The notes beneath the pieces were generated by a model, which saw only the letters and a list, made by a program, of their open reading frames with translations, had not been told where the DNA came from and ran no database searches. A DNA stretch of 64,000 bases, from the NCBI GenBank assembly GCA_023394965.1, contig JAEWZX010000042.1, positions 1-64,000 on the forward strand, read 5' to 3'. Below, one piece after another: positions 41,373 to 50,895 of this stretch (positions are counted from its first letter, which is position 1; each line of letters begins with the position of its first letter). This DNA is from Pseudomonadota bacterium. Lineage in GTDB: Bacteria > Pseudomonadota > Alphaproteobacteria > Sphingomonadales > Sphingomonadaceae. Made by a program: the position numbers and the translations under genes.

Positions 41373-43009
41373 AGCTCGCACACCTTTGCGCCGAGTTCGT
41401 CGATCAGCACCTTCTTGTTTTCGGAATAATCGACGGGCAGGTCGACAAGGTGCACGCCGCCAGCCTCGAATGCGGCGTTCAGGACCGAAACCAGATCCGC
41501 GCTTCGCTCGACACGGTGGCCGGTCGCTCCATAGCTTTGTGCGTAGGTGACAAAGTCGGGATTGGAAAAGGTCAGGCCGTAGTCCGGAAAGCCAAGCTGG
41601 TCCTGCTTCCAGCGGATCATCCCGTATGCTGCATCATTCAGAACGAGAACGACAAGGTTCAGTCCAAGCCTGACGGCCGTTTCCAGTTCCTGCGAGTTCA
41701 TCATGAACCCGCCATCGCCGCATACCGCGAGCACTCTGCGCCCCGGCGCCAGCATCGCAGCCATCATGGCCGATGGAAGGCCCGCGCCCATCGTCGCCAA
41801 TGCATTGTCGAGCAGGATGGTGCCAGGCTCGTGGGCGATGTAGTTTCTGGCGAACCAGATCTTGTAGATGCCGTTGTCGAGCGCAACGATATCATCGCGC
41901 GCCATTACGCTGCGTACGTCGGCAACCACGCGCTGGGGGACCATCGGAAAACGTTCGTCGTCGCTGGTCTCGGAGATGTGCGAAGCAATCTCGTGATGCA
42001 GGGCGGTATAATAGCTGCGGTCGCACTGCAGCTTGCCATCGAGGCGGCTTCCCAGCCGCTCGACCGATCCGGCGATGTCGCCGATGACCTCGAGCTGCGG
42101 GAAGTAGACCTGATCGACTTCAGCCGCCTTGTAATTGATATGGATGACGGTCTGACCGTCCGGCTCCATGAAGAAGGGCGGCTTCTCCACCACGTCGTGA
42201 CCGATATTGACGATCAGATCGGCCTTCTCGATCGCGCAGTGAACATAATCGCCCGACGATAGCGCCGCAGTGCCCAGATAGAGTTCGCTATCTTCATCGA
42301 CCACGCCCTTGCCCATCTGGGTGTCGAAGAAGGGAAAGCCGGTATCAGACACGAATTTGCGCAACGCTTTCGAAGCGCGGCGGCGGTTCGCTCCAGCTCC
42401 GATCAATAGCAAGGGCCGTTCCGCAGCAAGAATACGCCGGGCCGCTTCGTCGAGCGCAGCATCTCCGGCGACCGCATAACGCCTGTCATGCGGCGGTATG
42501 ACCGGTTCGATCGTTTCCTCTTCAGCGATATCTTCGGGCAGTTCCAGGAGGACGGCTCCGGGTCTTTCTTCCTGCGCCAGACGGAACCCTTCGCGAACGA
42601 GCGAGGGAATGCGATTGCCGTTCACGATCTGGGTCGAAGCCTTGCAGAGCGGCGTAAACAGGGAAACGACGTCGACAATCTGGAACTGGGCCTGTTTCGA
42701 GGTCTTGATCGGTTTCTGCCCGGTAATAATGACGAGCGGAAAGGCCCCGAGCGCGGCATAGGCCGCCGGTGTGGTCAGGTTCGTGGCACCAGGCCCGAGC
42801 GTTGCCAGGCACACACCTGCCTTGCCGGTCAGGCGGCCATAGGTCGCCGCCATGAAGCCAGCGCCCTGTTCGTGACGGGCCAGAACCAGCGTGATGGCGG
42901 AAGTTCGCAGCGATTCCAGGAGATCCAGGTTCTCTTCGCCTGGAACGGCGAAAACATATTCGACTCCCTCGGCTTCGAGTGCGGCGACCATGAGATCGGA
43001 TGCTTTCAT
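41369..43009 (-). CDS. Acetolactate synthase large-subunit-like ThDP enzyme
   Basis: 546 residues, full length. ThDP-binding motifs: the activating Glu in VFAVPGEENLDLLESL and RHEQGAGFMAATYGRLTGKA, and the GDG(x)nN motif in AVCGDGGFMMNSQELETA. The FAD-linked middle domain is present (LLIGAGANRRRASKALRKF). No regulatory subunit is nearby, so it resembles catabolic or specialised forms rather than anabolic IlvB. Coupled to an aldehyde dehydrogenase. Its reason for being among metal genes is unclear. Confidence 0.88.
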   Translation of the reverse strand: MKASDLMVAALEAEGVEYVFAVPGEENLDLLESLRTSAITLVLARHEQGAGFMAATYGRLTGKAGVCLATLGPGATNLTTPAAYAALGAFPLVIITGQKPIKTSKQAQFQIVDVVSLFTPLCKASTQIVNGNRIPSLVREGFRLAQEERPGAVLLELPEDIAEEETIEPVIPPHDRRYAVAGDAALDEAARRILAAERPLLLIGAGANRRRASKALRKFVSDTGFPFFDTQMGKGVVDEDSELYLGTAALSSGDYVHCAIEKADLIVNIGHDVVEKPPFFMEPDGQTVIHINYKAAEVDQVYFPQLEVIGDIAGSVERLGSRLDGKLQCDRSYYTALHHEIASHISETSDDERFPMVPQRVVADVRSVMARDDIVALDNGIYKIWFARNYIAHEPGTILLDNALATMGAGLPSAMMAAMLAPGRRVLAVCGDGGFMMNSQELETAVRLGLNLVVLVLNDAAYGMIRWKQDQLGFPDYGLTFSNPDFVTYAQSYGATGHRVERSADLVSVLNAAFEAGGVHLVDLPVDYSENKKVLIDELGAKVCEL

Positions 43010-43101
43010 TCGTTGGTCCTCATTTTACGAGTTGCAGGGCGGTTCATGCCGTGCGCTGCCAAGCTGCTTGCCCACAGCGACCGACCCGATCGCCGCGCTT
43101 G

Positions 43102-43599
43102 TCAATGGTCGTGGTCATGGTGATGGTTCTTCTCGACCTGATGGTCCGGGATCATGTCCGGATCACAGTCCGCAGCGAGACAGGCTTCGAACGTTGCATG
43201 GGCGATGGCGTGCTGCGTCTCGAGCATACCGCGAGCCCGCGCCTTCACATCCTCGAAAGCCTGCAACGAAGATTCGGCAGGAACGATATGCGCCTCAAGC
43301 GCGCGATAATGCTCGCTGATGCTCCAGATATGGACGTGATGGACGTCGGCCACGCCTTCTGCGTCACGCAGGTCGCTCACAATGCGATCGAACTCGCTTT
43401 CGTCCGGCACCGCGCCCATCAAGAGACGCACCGTGCGAGGCAACAAAGTAACGCCCTGCCAGATCACAAAGTCACCAATGACCACCGTGATGGTCAGATC
43501 GGCGATATAAAGTTCGTATCGCAGAATGAGCACGCCAGCCACGATCACACCGGCCGAAGCCAGCGCATCGGACACATTGTGCAGGAAGATCGAATAGGG
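43102..43599 (-). pseudogene. CzcD-like CDF transporter, C-terminal remnant
   Basis: After the TGA of the upstream CDF gene the same frame continues PYSIFLHNVSDALASAGVIV, the helix-5 motif (H-N-xx-D) of CzcD, then the last helix (ITVVIGDFVIWQGVTLLPRT), the cytoplasmic domain DVHHVHIWSISEHYRALEAH and a His tail KNHHHDHDH. Helices 1-4 are missing. A GTG at 43575 could start a 157-residue product without the first metal site. It is most likely the end of a czcD gene whose front was replaced by recombination. Confidence 0.75.
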
Positions 43600-44229
43600 T
43601 CAATTCCTCTTCTCGCCGTGTTCGGTTCCCGCATCGTCGTGGCTATCCATGTGAGCGTCGCGCAGAATCTCGATGCCGCCATAGAGAGCGATGCAAGCTA
43701 CCGCGATGCCCACAACGAGGTCGGGCCAGTTGGTTCCGGTCAGCATCACAATGATGCCGGCGATAATGATCCCGCCATTGGAGATGAAGTCGTTGAAGCT
43801 GAAGGTTGTCGCCGCCCGCATATTGACGTCCTTGTTCTCCACCTTCTGCAACAGGCGCAGGCAATAGAGATTCACCAGTCCCGCGACGAACGCCATCGCC
43901 ATCATCAGCATGCCGCCCGGATCGGAACCTTCCACGAACCGTCGGTAAGCATCGAAAATGACCCCAGCGGAGAAGACCAGCAGCATGATGCCGGAGAAAC
44001 GCGCGGCCCCGCGTTTCCAGGTCCGCGAGCGGGTTAGCGCAAGCAGGCTGAGCGCATAAACGATTGCATCCGATGAATTATCGAGGCCGTTTGCCAACAG
44101 CGCGTTGGAATCGGCAAAATATCCGACCGCGAAGAAGCCGATCGCGATGGCGACGTTAAGCCACAGGACAACCCACAGGGTCTTGCGCTTTTCGGGCGAC
44201 CCGGCATCGACCTCATGTCCGCCACTCAT
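43600..44229 (-). CDS. Short cation-diffusion-facilitator metal exporter
   Basis: 209 residues, six helices, no cytoplasmic domain; same short type as the gene at 38749-39366. Helix-2 motif LLANGLDNSSDAIVYALSL and helix-5 motif TFSFNDFISNGGIIIAGI. C-terminal DAHMDSHDDAGTEHGEKRN is rich in His/Asp. ATG 44229 overlaps the STAS-gene stop, so it is the last gene of the czc operon. Probably Zn/Cd/Co (inference from neighbours). Confidence 0.85.
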   Translation of the reverse strand: MSGGHEVDAGSPEKRKTLWVVLWLNVAIAIGFFAVGYFADSNALLANGLDNSSDAIVYALSLLALTRSRTWKRGAARFSGIMLLVFSAGVIFDAYRRFVEGSDPGGMLMMAMAFVAGLVNLYCLRLLQKVENKDVNMRAATTFSFNDFISNGGIIIAGIIVMLTGTNWPDLVVGIAVACIALYGGIEILRDAHMDSHDDAGTEHGEKRN

Positions 44230-44597
44230 GCTGCGTCCTCCCCGGTTTGTACCCAGCTTTCCGCATGACTACGCTGTGATGGCCGGAAAAACTTCATTTC
44301 GGCGCGGAAGAGTGAGGATGACAATTTCCAGCCCCGCTCTTCCCATTTGCTGTCGCCGATCATGGCGATCCGGCCGAAACAATCCTTATGCCGGATGTCG
44401 AACTTGAGATCGCGCCAGAGACCTCCGAAGTCCCAACCCGAAAAGTCAGGCGCGAGCTCGATCACCATCGGGACGGTACCGGCCTCGCGCTCTGCGATAT
44501 GTTCGAATTGGGGAACAAAGCGGTCATAGGCTTCATCCCCCAGCCTGCCTCCGGCGCGTATCCAGAGCAGTCCGTTCTCTTCCTTCAGTGCCAGCAC
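44226..44597 (-). CDS. SpoIIAA/STAS-like protein (PF11964 type)
   Basis: 123 residues from GTG 44597 behind AAAGGA. The fold pattern GLLWIRAGGRLGDEAYDRF, VPMVIELAPDFSGWDFGGLW, RIAMIGDSKWEERGWK and AEMKFFRPSQRSHAESW matches the STAS/SEC14-like SpoIIAA-related family. Function unknown; the ending with WxxW-like residues is typical. It lies between czcA (22 bases) and the CDF gene (4-base overlap), so it belongs to the czc operon. Confidence 0.82.
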   Translation of the reverse strand: MLALKEENGLLWIRAGGRLGDEAYDRFVPQFEHIAEREAGTVPMVIELAPDFSGWDFGGLWRDLKFDIRHKDCFGRIAMIGDSKWEERGWKLSSSLFRAEMKFFRPSQRSHAESWVQTGEDAA

Positions 44598-44619
44598 CGT
44601 TTTTTCCTTTCCCGATCGG

Positions 44620-47600
44620 TCATGCGATGTCCTTCAGCTCGCGCTGCTCATCGCTTGTCACGTTGCGCCGCAGCCGATCCCACCAGCGCTGTCGCCAGGT
44701 CCGGTCATCTTCTCTGGTACTGAAAACCAGCTTCAAAATTGCGGGCAAGACGAAGAGGGTCAGAGCGGTAGCGGTGATCAACCCTCCGATGACCACTGTC
44801 GCCAAAGGACGCTGCACTTCCGCGCCGGTCCCCGTCGCAATCGCCATCGGCACGAAGCCGAGCGATGCAACGAGCGCGGTCATGAGAACCGGCCTCAGGC
44901 GCGCCAGGCCACCGGCCACGATGGCGTCATCGAGCGCCATGCCCTTGTCGAGCCGCTGACGGATCGCAGTCACCATCACGAGCCCGTTCAAGGTCGCTAC
45001 GCCCGACAGGGCGATAAAGCCTACCGCCGCAGAAACCGAGAATGGCATCCCGCGCAGGGCCAAGGAGAATATTCCGCCTGCCAGGGCCAGCGGGATCGCG
45101 CTGAATACGGCGAGCGCCGGCACCCAGCCCCCGACCGCCATGTAGAGCAACAGGAGAATGACCGCGAACGCGATGGGAATGACGATCTGAAGTCTTTCCT
45201 GGGCAGCTTGGAGGTTCTGGTATTGACCGCCCCACTCGATAAACGCGGCAGCGGGCAGTTCGACTTGCGCCGCAACCCTTTCCTGGGCCTCTTCTACAAA
45301 AGACCCGAGGTCGCGTTCTCGCACGTTGGACGAGACGATCACCAGTCTGCGTCCCTGTTCCCGGCGAACCTCCGCGAGACCATCCACCACACGGAACTCG
45401 GCAACCGAGCGTAGCGGTATGGTTGCCCCGTTCGGGAGCAGCACCGGCAAAGCACCCAACTGGTCGAAATCGTCGCGGGTCGCGTCCGACAACCGCACAA
45501 CCACATCGAAGCGGCGATCGCCTTCGAAAACGAGGCCCGCAGGCCGACCGCCCAGTGCGATCGCCACCGATTGCGCAACGTCTTCGACCTTCAGCCCGTA
45601 ACGGGCAATCGCTGGCCGATCGAAGGCAATATCGAGGGTGGGGAACCCGGTCACTTGCTGGACCTTGACGTCCGCGGCGCCGTCGACATTGCGCAGCACG
45701 CCCGCAACCTCGTTCGCCGCTGAGGTCATGGCGCTGAGATCGTCTCCGTAGATCTTGACGGCAACATCTCCGCGAACGCCTGCGATCAATTCGTTGAACC
45801 GCAATTCGATCGGTTGGCTGAACTCGTAAAGGTTGCCGACGAGACTGCTGAGGGCGCTCTCCATTTGCGCGACCAACTCGTCCTTGGCGAGGTCGGGATC
45901 GGGCCATTCCTCACGGGGTTTGAGGATCACATACGCATCGGAAGCGTTCGGCGGCATCGGGTCACTAGCCACTTCTGCCGTGCCCGTCCGCGAAAAGACG
46001 AGCTGGACCTGCTCAAACTGCTCGAGCCGGTCCTCGACCCGCCTTTGCATCGCGAGCGAACGTTCGAGCGATGTCGAAGGAATACGCAGCGATTGCACGG
46101 CGATGTCGCGCTCGTCCAATTGCGGTGTGAACTCGCTCCCGAGGAAGCTGAACACGAAGGCCGCAAAGGCGAAGATGCCGACGCCCATGCCGATGACCGG
46201 CCAAGGGCGGGTGATCGCCCTGCGGACCAGCGGTCCGTATCGCTCCTTGGCGATCCGGATCGGCTTGACCTCCTTTTCCGTCAGCTTCTTGTTGAGCAGG
46301 ATGGCGATCATTGCCGGGACGAAGGTCAGCGACAACACGAACGCCGAGGCGAGCGCGAGCATGACCGTGATCGCCATGGGCGAGAAGGTTTTGCCTTCGA
46401 CCCCGGTAAAGGTCAGAAGCGGTGCGAAGACGAGGAGTATGATCGCCTGCCCGTACACAGTCGGCTTGATCATTTCCTGCGCGGCAAGCCGCGTTTCCGT
46501 CAACCTCTCACCAAGTGTAAGAAGTCGGCCCTCGTGTTCCTGTCGAGCCGCGAGCCTCGCGACGCTGTTCTCGACGATGATGACGGCACCATCGACGATC
46601 AGGCCGAAGTCCAGCGCACCCAGGCTCATGAGATTGCCCGAAACGCCGAGCCGGTTCATTCCGATCGATGCCATCAGCATGGAAAAGGGGATGACCAGCG
46701 CCGCGATGATCGCTGCCCGGATGTTGCCCAGCAGCAAGAACAGGATCGCAATGACCAGAAGCGCGCCCTCGACAAGGTTCTTCTCGACGGTCGCGATCGT
46801 CGCATCGACCAGGGAAGACCGGTTGTAGACGATCTCCGCGACAATTCCTTCCGGCAGGGAGCTGCGGACTTCCTCAAGCCGTTCGGCCGCCTGGGCCGAC
46901 ACGGTGCGGCTGTTCTCGCCCGCGCGCATGAGCACGGTGCCCACGACCGCTTCATCGCCGTTCAGCGACGCCGCGCCAGTTCGAAGGTCACCGCCGATGC
47001 TGACCGTGGCGATGTCCCCTACGCGAATAGGCACTCCCTCGCGGGTGGAAACGACCGCCTGCTCGATATCCTCGACGCTGCCGAGGCGCGCATCGACCCG
47101 GGCGAGGAGGGCTTCACCGGCCCGTTCGACGAAATTGGCCCCTTCGGCGAGATTGGCCGCTTCCAGCGCGTCGATCACCTCGTCGAACGACAAACCGTAA
47201 CCGGTCAATCGTGCGGGATCGGGTTGGACGAGATATTGCTTTTCGAAGCCGCCGATGGAGTCGACACCTGCCACACCGTCGACCGACCGCATGAGCGGTG
47301 CAACCACCCAGTCCTGAATGGTTCGCAGATAGGCAGCCTTGGCAACATCGCTGTCGAGCCGGTCGCCACGTTCGGTCACGAAGCTCCCGTCGGACTGCCA
47401 TCCGACCGCTCCGCCCCGCGGCGCTTCCTTGCCGTCAGGATATTCGTACTCGATGGTATACATGAGCACTTCGCCCAAGCCGGTCGAGATGGGTCCCATC
47501 ACCGGTTCGGCACCCTCGGGCAGCGAAGCGCTTATGGGCGTCAGCCGTTCGTTGACCTGCTGACGCGCGAAATAGATGTCGGTCCCTTCCTCGAAAATCG

Positions 47601-47931
47601 CGGTCACCTGGCTGAACCCGTTGCGCGATATCGAGCGTGTCATTTCCAGACCCTCGATGCCAGCAAGCCCGGTTTCGACAGGATAGGTGACCTGCGTCTC
47701 GACTTGCGAGGGCGAAAGGGCTGGTGCCTCGGTGTTGATCTGCACCTGTACGTTGGTGATATCGGGCACAGCATCGATGGGCAGGCGGAGCAAATTCACC
47801 ACGCCAAAGATTGCCACACCGAGGGTCAGCACGACCATCGCCCAGCGAAAGCGCACGGCGACGTCGAGGATCATGCCGATCAGGCCATGGCGGTGGGGGC
47901 GATCCGCGTCCTGCATGTGATCAGTGTCCAT
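44620..47931 (-). CDS. czcA: Heavy-metal RND efflux pump CzcA (divalent type)
   Basis: 1103 residues, 12 helices. Helix 4 motif SLGALDFGLIVDGAVIIVEN (about 436-455) is the DFGxxxDGAxxxxEN signature of HME1 pumps (Co/Zn/Cd). N-terminal LLRLPIDAVPDITNVQVQIN is CzcA-like. It has an insert near residue 170 (YEYPDGKEAPRGGAVGWQSD) that many members share. Exports divalent cations through CzcC with CzcB. It overlaps the end of czcB by 11 bases. Confidence 0.94.
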   Translation of the reverse strand: MDTDHMQDADRPHRHGLIGMILDVAVRFRWAMVVLTLGVAIFGVVNLLRLPIDAVPDITNVQVQINTEAPALSPSQVETQVTYPVETGLAGIEGLEMTRSISRNGFSQVTAIFEEGTDIYFARQQVNERLTPISASLPEGAEPVMGPISTGLGEVLMYTIEYEYPDGKEAPRGGAVGWQSDGSFVTERGDRLDSDVAKAAYLRTIQDWVVAPLMRSVDGVAGVDSIGGFEKQYLVQPDPARLTGYGLSFDEVIDALEAANLAEGANFVERAGEALLARVDARLGSVEDIEQAVVSTREGVPIRVGDIATVSIGGDLRTGAASLNGDEAVVGTVLMRAGENSRTVSAQAAERLEEVRSSLPEGIVAEIVYNRSSLVDATIATVEKNLVEGALLVIAILFLLLGNIRAAIIAALVIPFSMLMASIGMNRLGVSGNLMSLGALDFGLIVDGAVIIVENSVARLAARQEHEGRLLTLGERLTETRLAAQEMIKPTVYGQAIILLVFAPLLTFTGVEGKTFSPMAITVMLALASAFVLSLTFVPAMIAILLNKKLTEKEVKPIRIAKERYGPLVRRAITRPWPVIGMGVGIFAFAAFVFSFLGSEFTPQLDERDIAVQSLRIPSTSLERSLAMQRRVEDRLEQFEQVQLVFSRTGTAEVASDPMPPNASDAYVILKPREEWPDPDLAKDELVAQMESALSSLVGNLYEFSQPIELRFNELIAGVRGDVAVKIYGDDLSAMTSAANEVAGVLRNVDGAADVKVQQVTGFPTLDIAFDRPAIARYGLKVEDVAQSVAIALGGRPAGLVFEGDRRFDVVVRLSDATRDDFDQLGALPVLLPNGATIPLRSVAEFRVVDGLAEVRREQGRRLVIVSSNVRERDLGSFVEEAQERVAAQVELPAAAFIEWGGQYQNLQAAQERLQIVIPIAFAVILLLLYMAVGGWVPALAVFSAIPLALAGGIFSLALRGMPFSVSAAVGFIALSGVATLNGLVMVTAIRQRLDKGMALDDAIVAGGLARLRPVLMTALVASLGFVPMAIATGTGAEVQRPLATVVIGGLITATALTLFVLPAILKLVFSTREDDRTWRQRWWDRLRRNVTSDEQRELKDIA

Positions 47932-49069
47932 GCTCGGCCACCTCCTTCTCGAGTTCAGCCTTCAGCAAGAAGGCGTTGGCGGTGGCTATCCGCCAATTTG
48001 CTTCGAGACCGGACTCGATGACCACCCGTCCTCCCGAACGCGCACCGGTGACCACTCGACGGGCTTGAAACCCGCGGCGCGTGCGAACGAAGACCACCTC
48101 TGCGCCATCGATTGTCTGGACGGCACTTTCCGGCACCGACATGCGGCCGGTATCGACCTCACCCGAGGGGCGGATACGTGCCTGCAAGAACGCACCGGGT
48201 TGCAGGCCGGGGATCGGCCTTGCCAGCGACAGGACCGCCGTAGCGCTGCGGCTTTCGGGATCGAGCGAGGGAGTGACGGATCGCACGCGCGCACCCACTT
48301 CCCGGTTGTCCGCGATTTCCAGCGTCGCCTCGTCGCCAGGCTGGATGCGGCTTGCTTCAGCCGACGGGAGGGCAACCTCGACCTGCATGCCGCTCGGATT
48401 CACGACCTGATAGAGTTCTTCCCCGGCATCGACGAAGGAGCCGAGAACGATAGGCGCCGAGGTCACTCGGCCCGCGAGCGGGCTCGTAACCGCAAGGGAG
48501 CGCCCGTCGCCGCTAACACCCGCCGCGGAGACTGCCGCCTGGGCGCGCGCAAGTTCCGACTGGGCGACCTGCAGATTTGCTCGCGCGGCCTCGAGATCCT
48601 GCCGTGCGGTGACATTGGCCTCGAAAAGGCGGCGCTCCCGATCGTAGGCAGCGGACAGTTCGTTGACCCTCGCGCGCGCTGCGCTCAACTGCGCTGCGAG
48701 AGCAGCCGCGTCGGCGCTCTCGATGCGGGCAATCGTCTCGCCCTGCCTCACATAATCGCCCAGCGTTTTGCCGACACTGCGGACCACGCCCGCCGCGCGG
48801 GCATCGATGCGGGCACTTGCCGTCGGGCTTGCCGCGACGGTGGCCGGGAAAACCAGCTCGACCGCCGATCCCTGGCCGACGGATTCAACCACTATCTGGG
48901 ACGCTTCGATTTGTTCGGCGCCAAGCAGGACAAGGCCTTCGGGAAGCTCGACCTCCTCACTCGTCTCCTCGGCGTTTTGGTCAGCTTTGTTGTCGGGCCA
49001 CAGCATGAGCGCCGCGACTACAAAGAGAATGACAAGGCCGATCACAACGGCCAGACGTTTACGGTTCAT
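47921..49069 (-). CDS. czcB: Periplasmic adaptor CzcB
   Basis: About 382 residues. N-terminal anchor MNRKRLAVVIGLVILFVVAA, then the lipoyl/hairpin region (VRSVGKTLGDYVRQGETIAR, QLSAARARVNELSAAYDRER), beta-barrel (LAVTSPLAGRVTSAPIVLGS) and membrane-proximal domain (VPESAVQTIDGAEVVFVRTR). I chose ATG 49069, with GAGG 9 bases upstream; ATG 49084 overlapping the czcC stop is possible. No HMBD or CusF domain, unlike the CusB here. Adaptor of the Czc pump. Confidence 0.92.
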   Translation of the reverse strand: MNRKRLAVVIGLVILFVVAALMLWPDNKADQNAEETSEEVELPEGLVLLGAEQIEASQIVVESVGQGSAVELVFPATVAASPTASARIDARAAGVVRSVGKTLGDYVRQGETIARIESADAAALAAQLSAARARVNELSAAYDRERRLFEANVTARQDLEAARANLQVAQSELARAQAAVSAAGVSGDGRSLAVTSPLAGRVTSAPIVLGSFVDAGEELYQVVNPSGMQVEVALPSAEASRIQPGDEATLEIADNREVGARVRSVTPSLDPESRSATAVLSLARPIPGLQPGAFLQARIRPSGEVDTGRMSVPESAVQTIDGAEVVFVRTRRGFQARRVVTGARSGGRVVIESGLEANWRIATANAFLLKAELEKEVAEHGH

Positions 49070-49080
49070 CGGAAAATACC

Positions 49081-50334
49081 TCATTGTGCACCGAGCCAGA
49101 TCAGTGTCGCCGCCAGGCGGCCACGATCTTCCTGAGCTTGAATCAAAGCTTCACGGATGGTGTCGCGTGCTTCGGCCGCAGCCAGAACTTCGATCAGCGG
49201 AAACCTGCCGTTGCGGTAGCCAATCCGAACGAGCCGCAAGGCTTCTTCGGCTTGGGGCAAGGACGTCTCCGCGAGGGTCTCGACCCGCGCTTCGGCTGCC
49301 AAAAATTGTCCGCGGGCCTGCGTGACCTCGAGTTCGAAATCGGTGCGGGCAATTGCTTCCCGCGCCGTCGCGGCGCGAAGCCGCGCTTCGGCAGCGGCGA
49401 TGTTTCCCTGGTTGCGATTACGGAATGGAAGCGGGATCGAAACCCCCACGAGAAACGCCTGGTCTCTACTTTCCTCGAACCGTCGGATTCCGGCGGATAT
49501 TGCCGGATCCGGAATGCCTAAAGAGCGTTCCTGGGCGATCGCGGCATCCGCGGCCTCGCGTTCGGCACGAGCGACCTGAAGGCGTAAGGCCGAAGGTGAC
49601 GCGAGCAGCGTCGCCGGTGGTTCGATCTCGGGGAACACCGAAGGCACGTCCGCAGCAGGTGCTGCCTCGCCCCAAAGCGCGGCCAGCGCATTCCTCGCCG
49701 CACTGTCGGCAGCCAGGGCCGCTTCAAGCTCCGCGAGCGCCTCCGCAAGTGCCGCTTCGGCACGAAGCGAACGCAAGGGAGGCTCCCGCCCGACATCGAC
49801 CAGTACCCCTGCGATCCTGGCAAGCTCGCGGTTGCGCTCGACTATGTCCCGCGCGAGTTCCAATCGGGCTGCCGCAGCGACGGCTTCCACATAGCGCTCG
49901 CGCACCGATCGCCCGAGCTGAGCAACCGAGAGCGCTCCTGAAAGGGTCGCGACGCGCGCCTCCGCCTGGGCGGCGCGGACGCGCGCTCCTCGTTTGCCGC
50001 CCAATTCGAGCCGCTGACTCAGGGACAAGGTGTACTCGGTGGCCTGCAATCCCGAAAACGCGCCGCTTCCGGCAATGTTTTCGGCTTCGAAAGCAATTTC
50101 GGGGTTGGGCCGCAGCCGCGCCTGGTCGACGAGTGCCCGCGCCGCGTCGGCTTCGGCCCGCGGTCCGATCAGGCGCGGATTATCTGGGGGCTCATCTGCG
50201 CTGTCGACGATGCCCGCACGAGCGAGCGCAGCATCAAGCGTCAGAAGCTCACGCTCCTGCGCCGCCACGGTCGTGGCTTGAGCGGCGAGGAACAGCCCTC
50301 CAAAGAGGACCCCTCGCCAATGAATGGCTGACAT
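49081..50334 (-). CDS. czcC: Outer-membrane efflux protein CzcC
   Basis: 417 residues from ATG 50334; signal peptide (GVLFGGLFLAAQATTVAA). TolC-family repeats with Ala/Glu/Arg-rich helices, LVGVSIPLPFRNRNQGNIAA and RLVRIGYRNGRFPLIEVLAA, the latter typical of CzcC. An upstream frame would add 15 residues before the signal peptide and is rejected. Forms the outer-membrane channel of the Czc pump; coupled to czcB. Confidence 0.9.
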   Translation of the reverse strand: MSAIHWRGVLFGGLFLAAQATTVAAQERELLTLDAALARAGIVDSADEPPDNPRLIGPRAEADAARALVDQARLRPNPEIAFEAENIAGSGAFSGLQATEYTLSLSQRLELGGKRGARVRAAQAEARVATLSGALSVAQLGRSVRERYVEAVAAAARLELARDIVERNRELARIAGVLVDVGREPPLRSLRAEAALAEALAELEAALAADSAARNALAALWGEAAPAADVPSVFPEIEPPATLLASPSALRLQVARAEREAADAAIAQERSLGIPDPAISAGIRRFEESRDQAFLVGVSIPLPFRNRNQGNIAAAEARLRAATAREAIARTDFELEVTQARGQFLAAEARVETLAETSLPQAEEALRLVRIGYRNGRFPLIEVLAAAEARDTIREALIQAQEDRGRLAATLIWLGAQ

Positions 50335-50397
50335 TTTTCGAAAATTCCTCTGCTGACGATCCGAACTGCGCTGCGGCATGCAGCGCGGTGACGGTCG

Positions 50398-50772
50398 TCA
50401 GGCGCGAGGGGGGCGCTTCAGTCGGTCGGTAATGTCGGAAGCGAGCGCTTCGGCGGGAGGCGCATCGGGAACCACGACCAAGTGAGGGACCGAATCCTTC
50501 TGCACGGTGCCGGCAAAGCTCGCCCCGTGATGGCAATGGCCGTGTCCACACACGCCGTGTTGCTCGGCCGGCGCATCCGGATCGCCCGGCACTTCGTCGG
50601 CGGCTGCGGATGACGCAGAAGCGCTATCGAGCGAAGCCAGAACGGGCGTGCTTCCGGGCGCCACTTCGGCACCGCAAGCAGCAGCATCCGCCGCCGTCAC
50701 GAACACCATCGCGACCAGCATGAGCAGGACGACGAAAGGGTGCAGGACAAGGCGACGATAGCTTGTAGTCAT
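50398..50772 (-). CDS. Small secreted His/Cys protein preceding czcCBA (CzcI-like position)
   Basis: 124 residues from ATG 50772 (TTG 50781 is an alternative). Signal-like helix VVLLMLVAMVFVTAADAAAC, then a cluster HGVCGHGHCHHG, and an end LKRPPRA as in small proteins that precede RND metal pumps. It may bind Zn or Cu in the periplasm or regulate the system, like CzcI. No defined domain recognised. 63 bases before czcC. Confidence 0.68.
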   Translation of the reverse strand: MTTSYRRLVLHPFVVLLMLVAMVFVTAADAAACGAEVAPGSTPVLASLDSASASSAAADEVPGDPDAPAEQHGVCGHGHCHHGASFAGTVQKDSVPHLVVVPDAPPAEALASDITDRLKRPPRA

Positions 50773-50842
50773 GGATTCCAATGGCTCATAGCAAACCGCA
50801 TCAAGATTGCAAGTTCCGCAACACGATGAAGTATAAGTCTTT

Positions 50843-50872
50843 TGTTACAGTATAACAGTCCTCGAATACTGT
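50843..50872. promoter_or_regulatory. Overlapping inverted repeats upstream of the czc operon
   Basis: TGTTA and TAACA flank CAGTA at 50843-50857; ACAGTAT (50847-50853) and ATACTGT (50866-50872) form a second repeat. The AT-rich gap lies about 70-100 bases before the first czc gene, on a suitable spot for an operator. The regulator is not known. Confidence 0.45.
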
Positions 50873-50895
50873 TTCGGTCTTTTAGAACGGCGCGA

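Noticed and set aside
43600..44229. Short CDF gene as a truncated CzcD
   Set aside because: At first it looked like the front half of the following remnant, but the paralogue at 38749-39366 has the same length and ends after helix 6, so the short form is complete.
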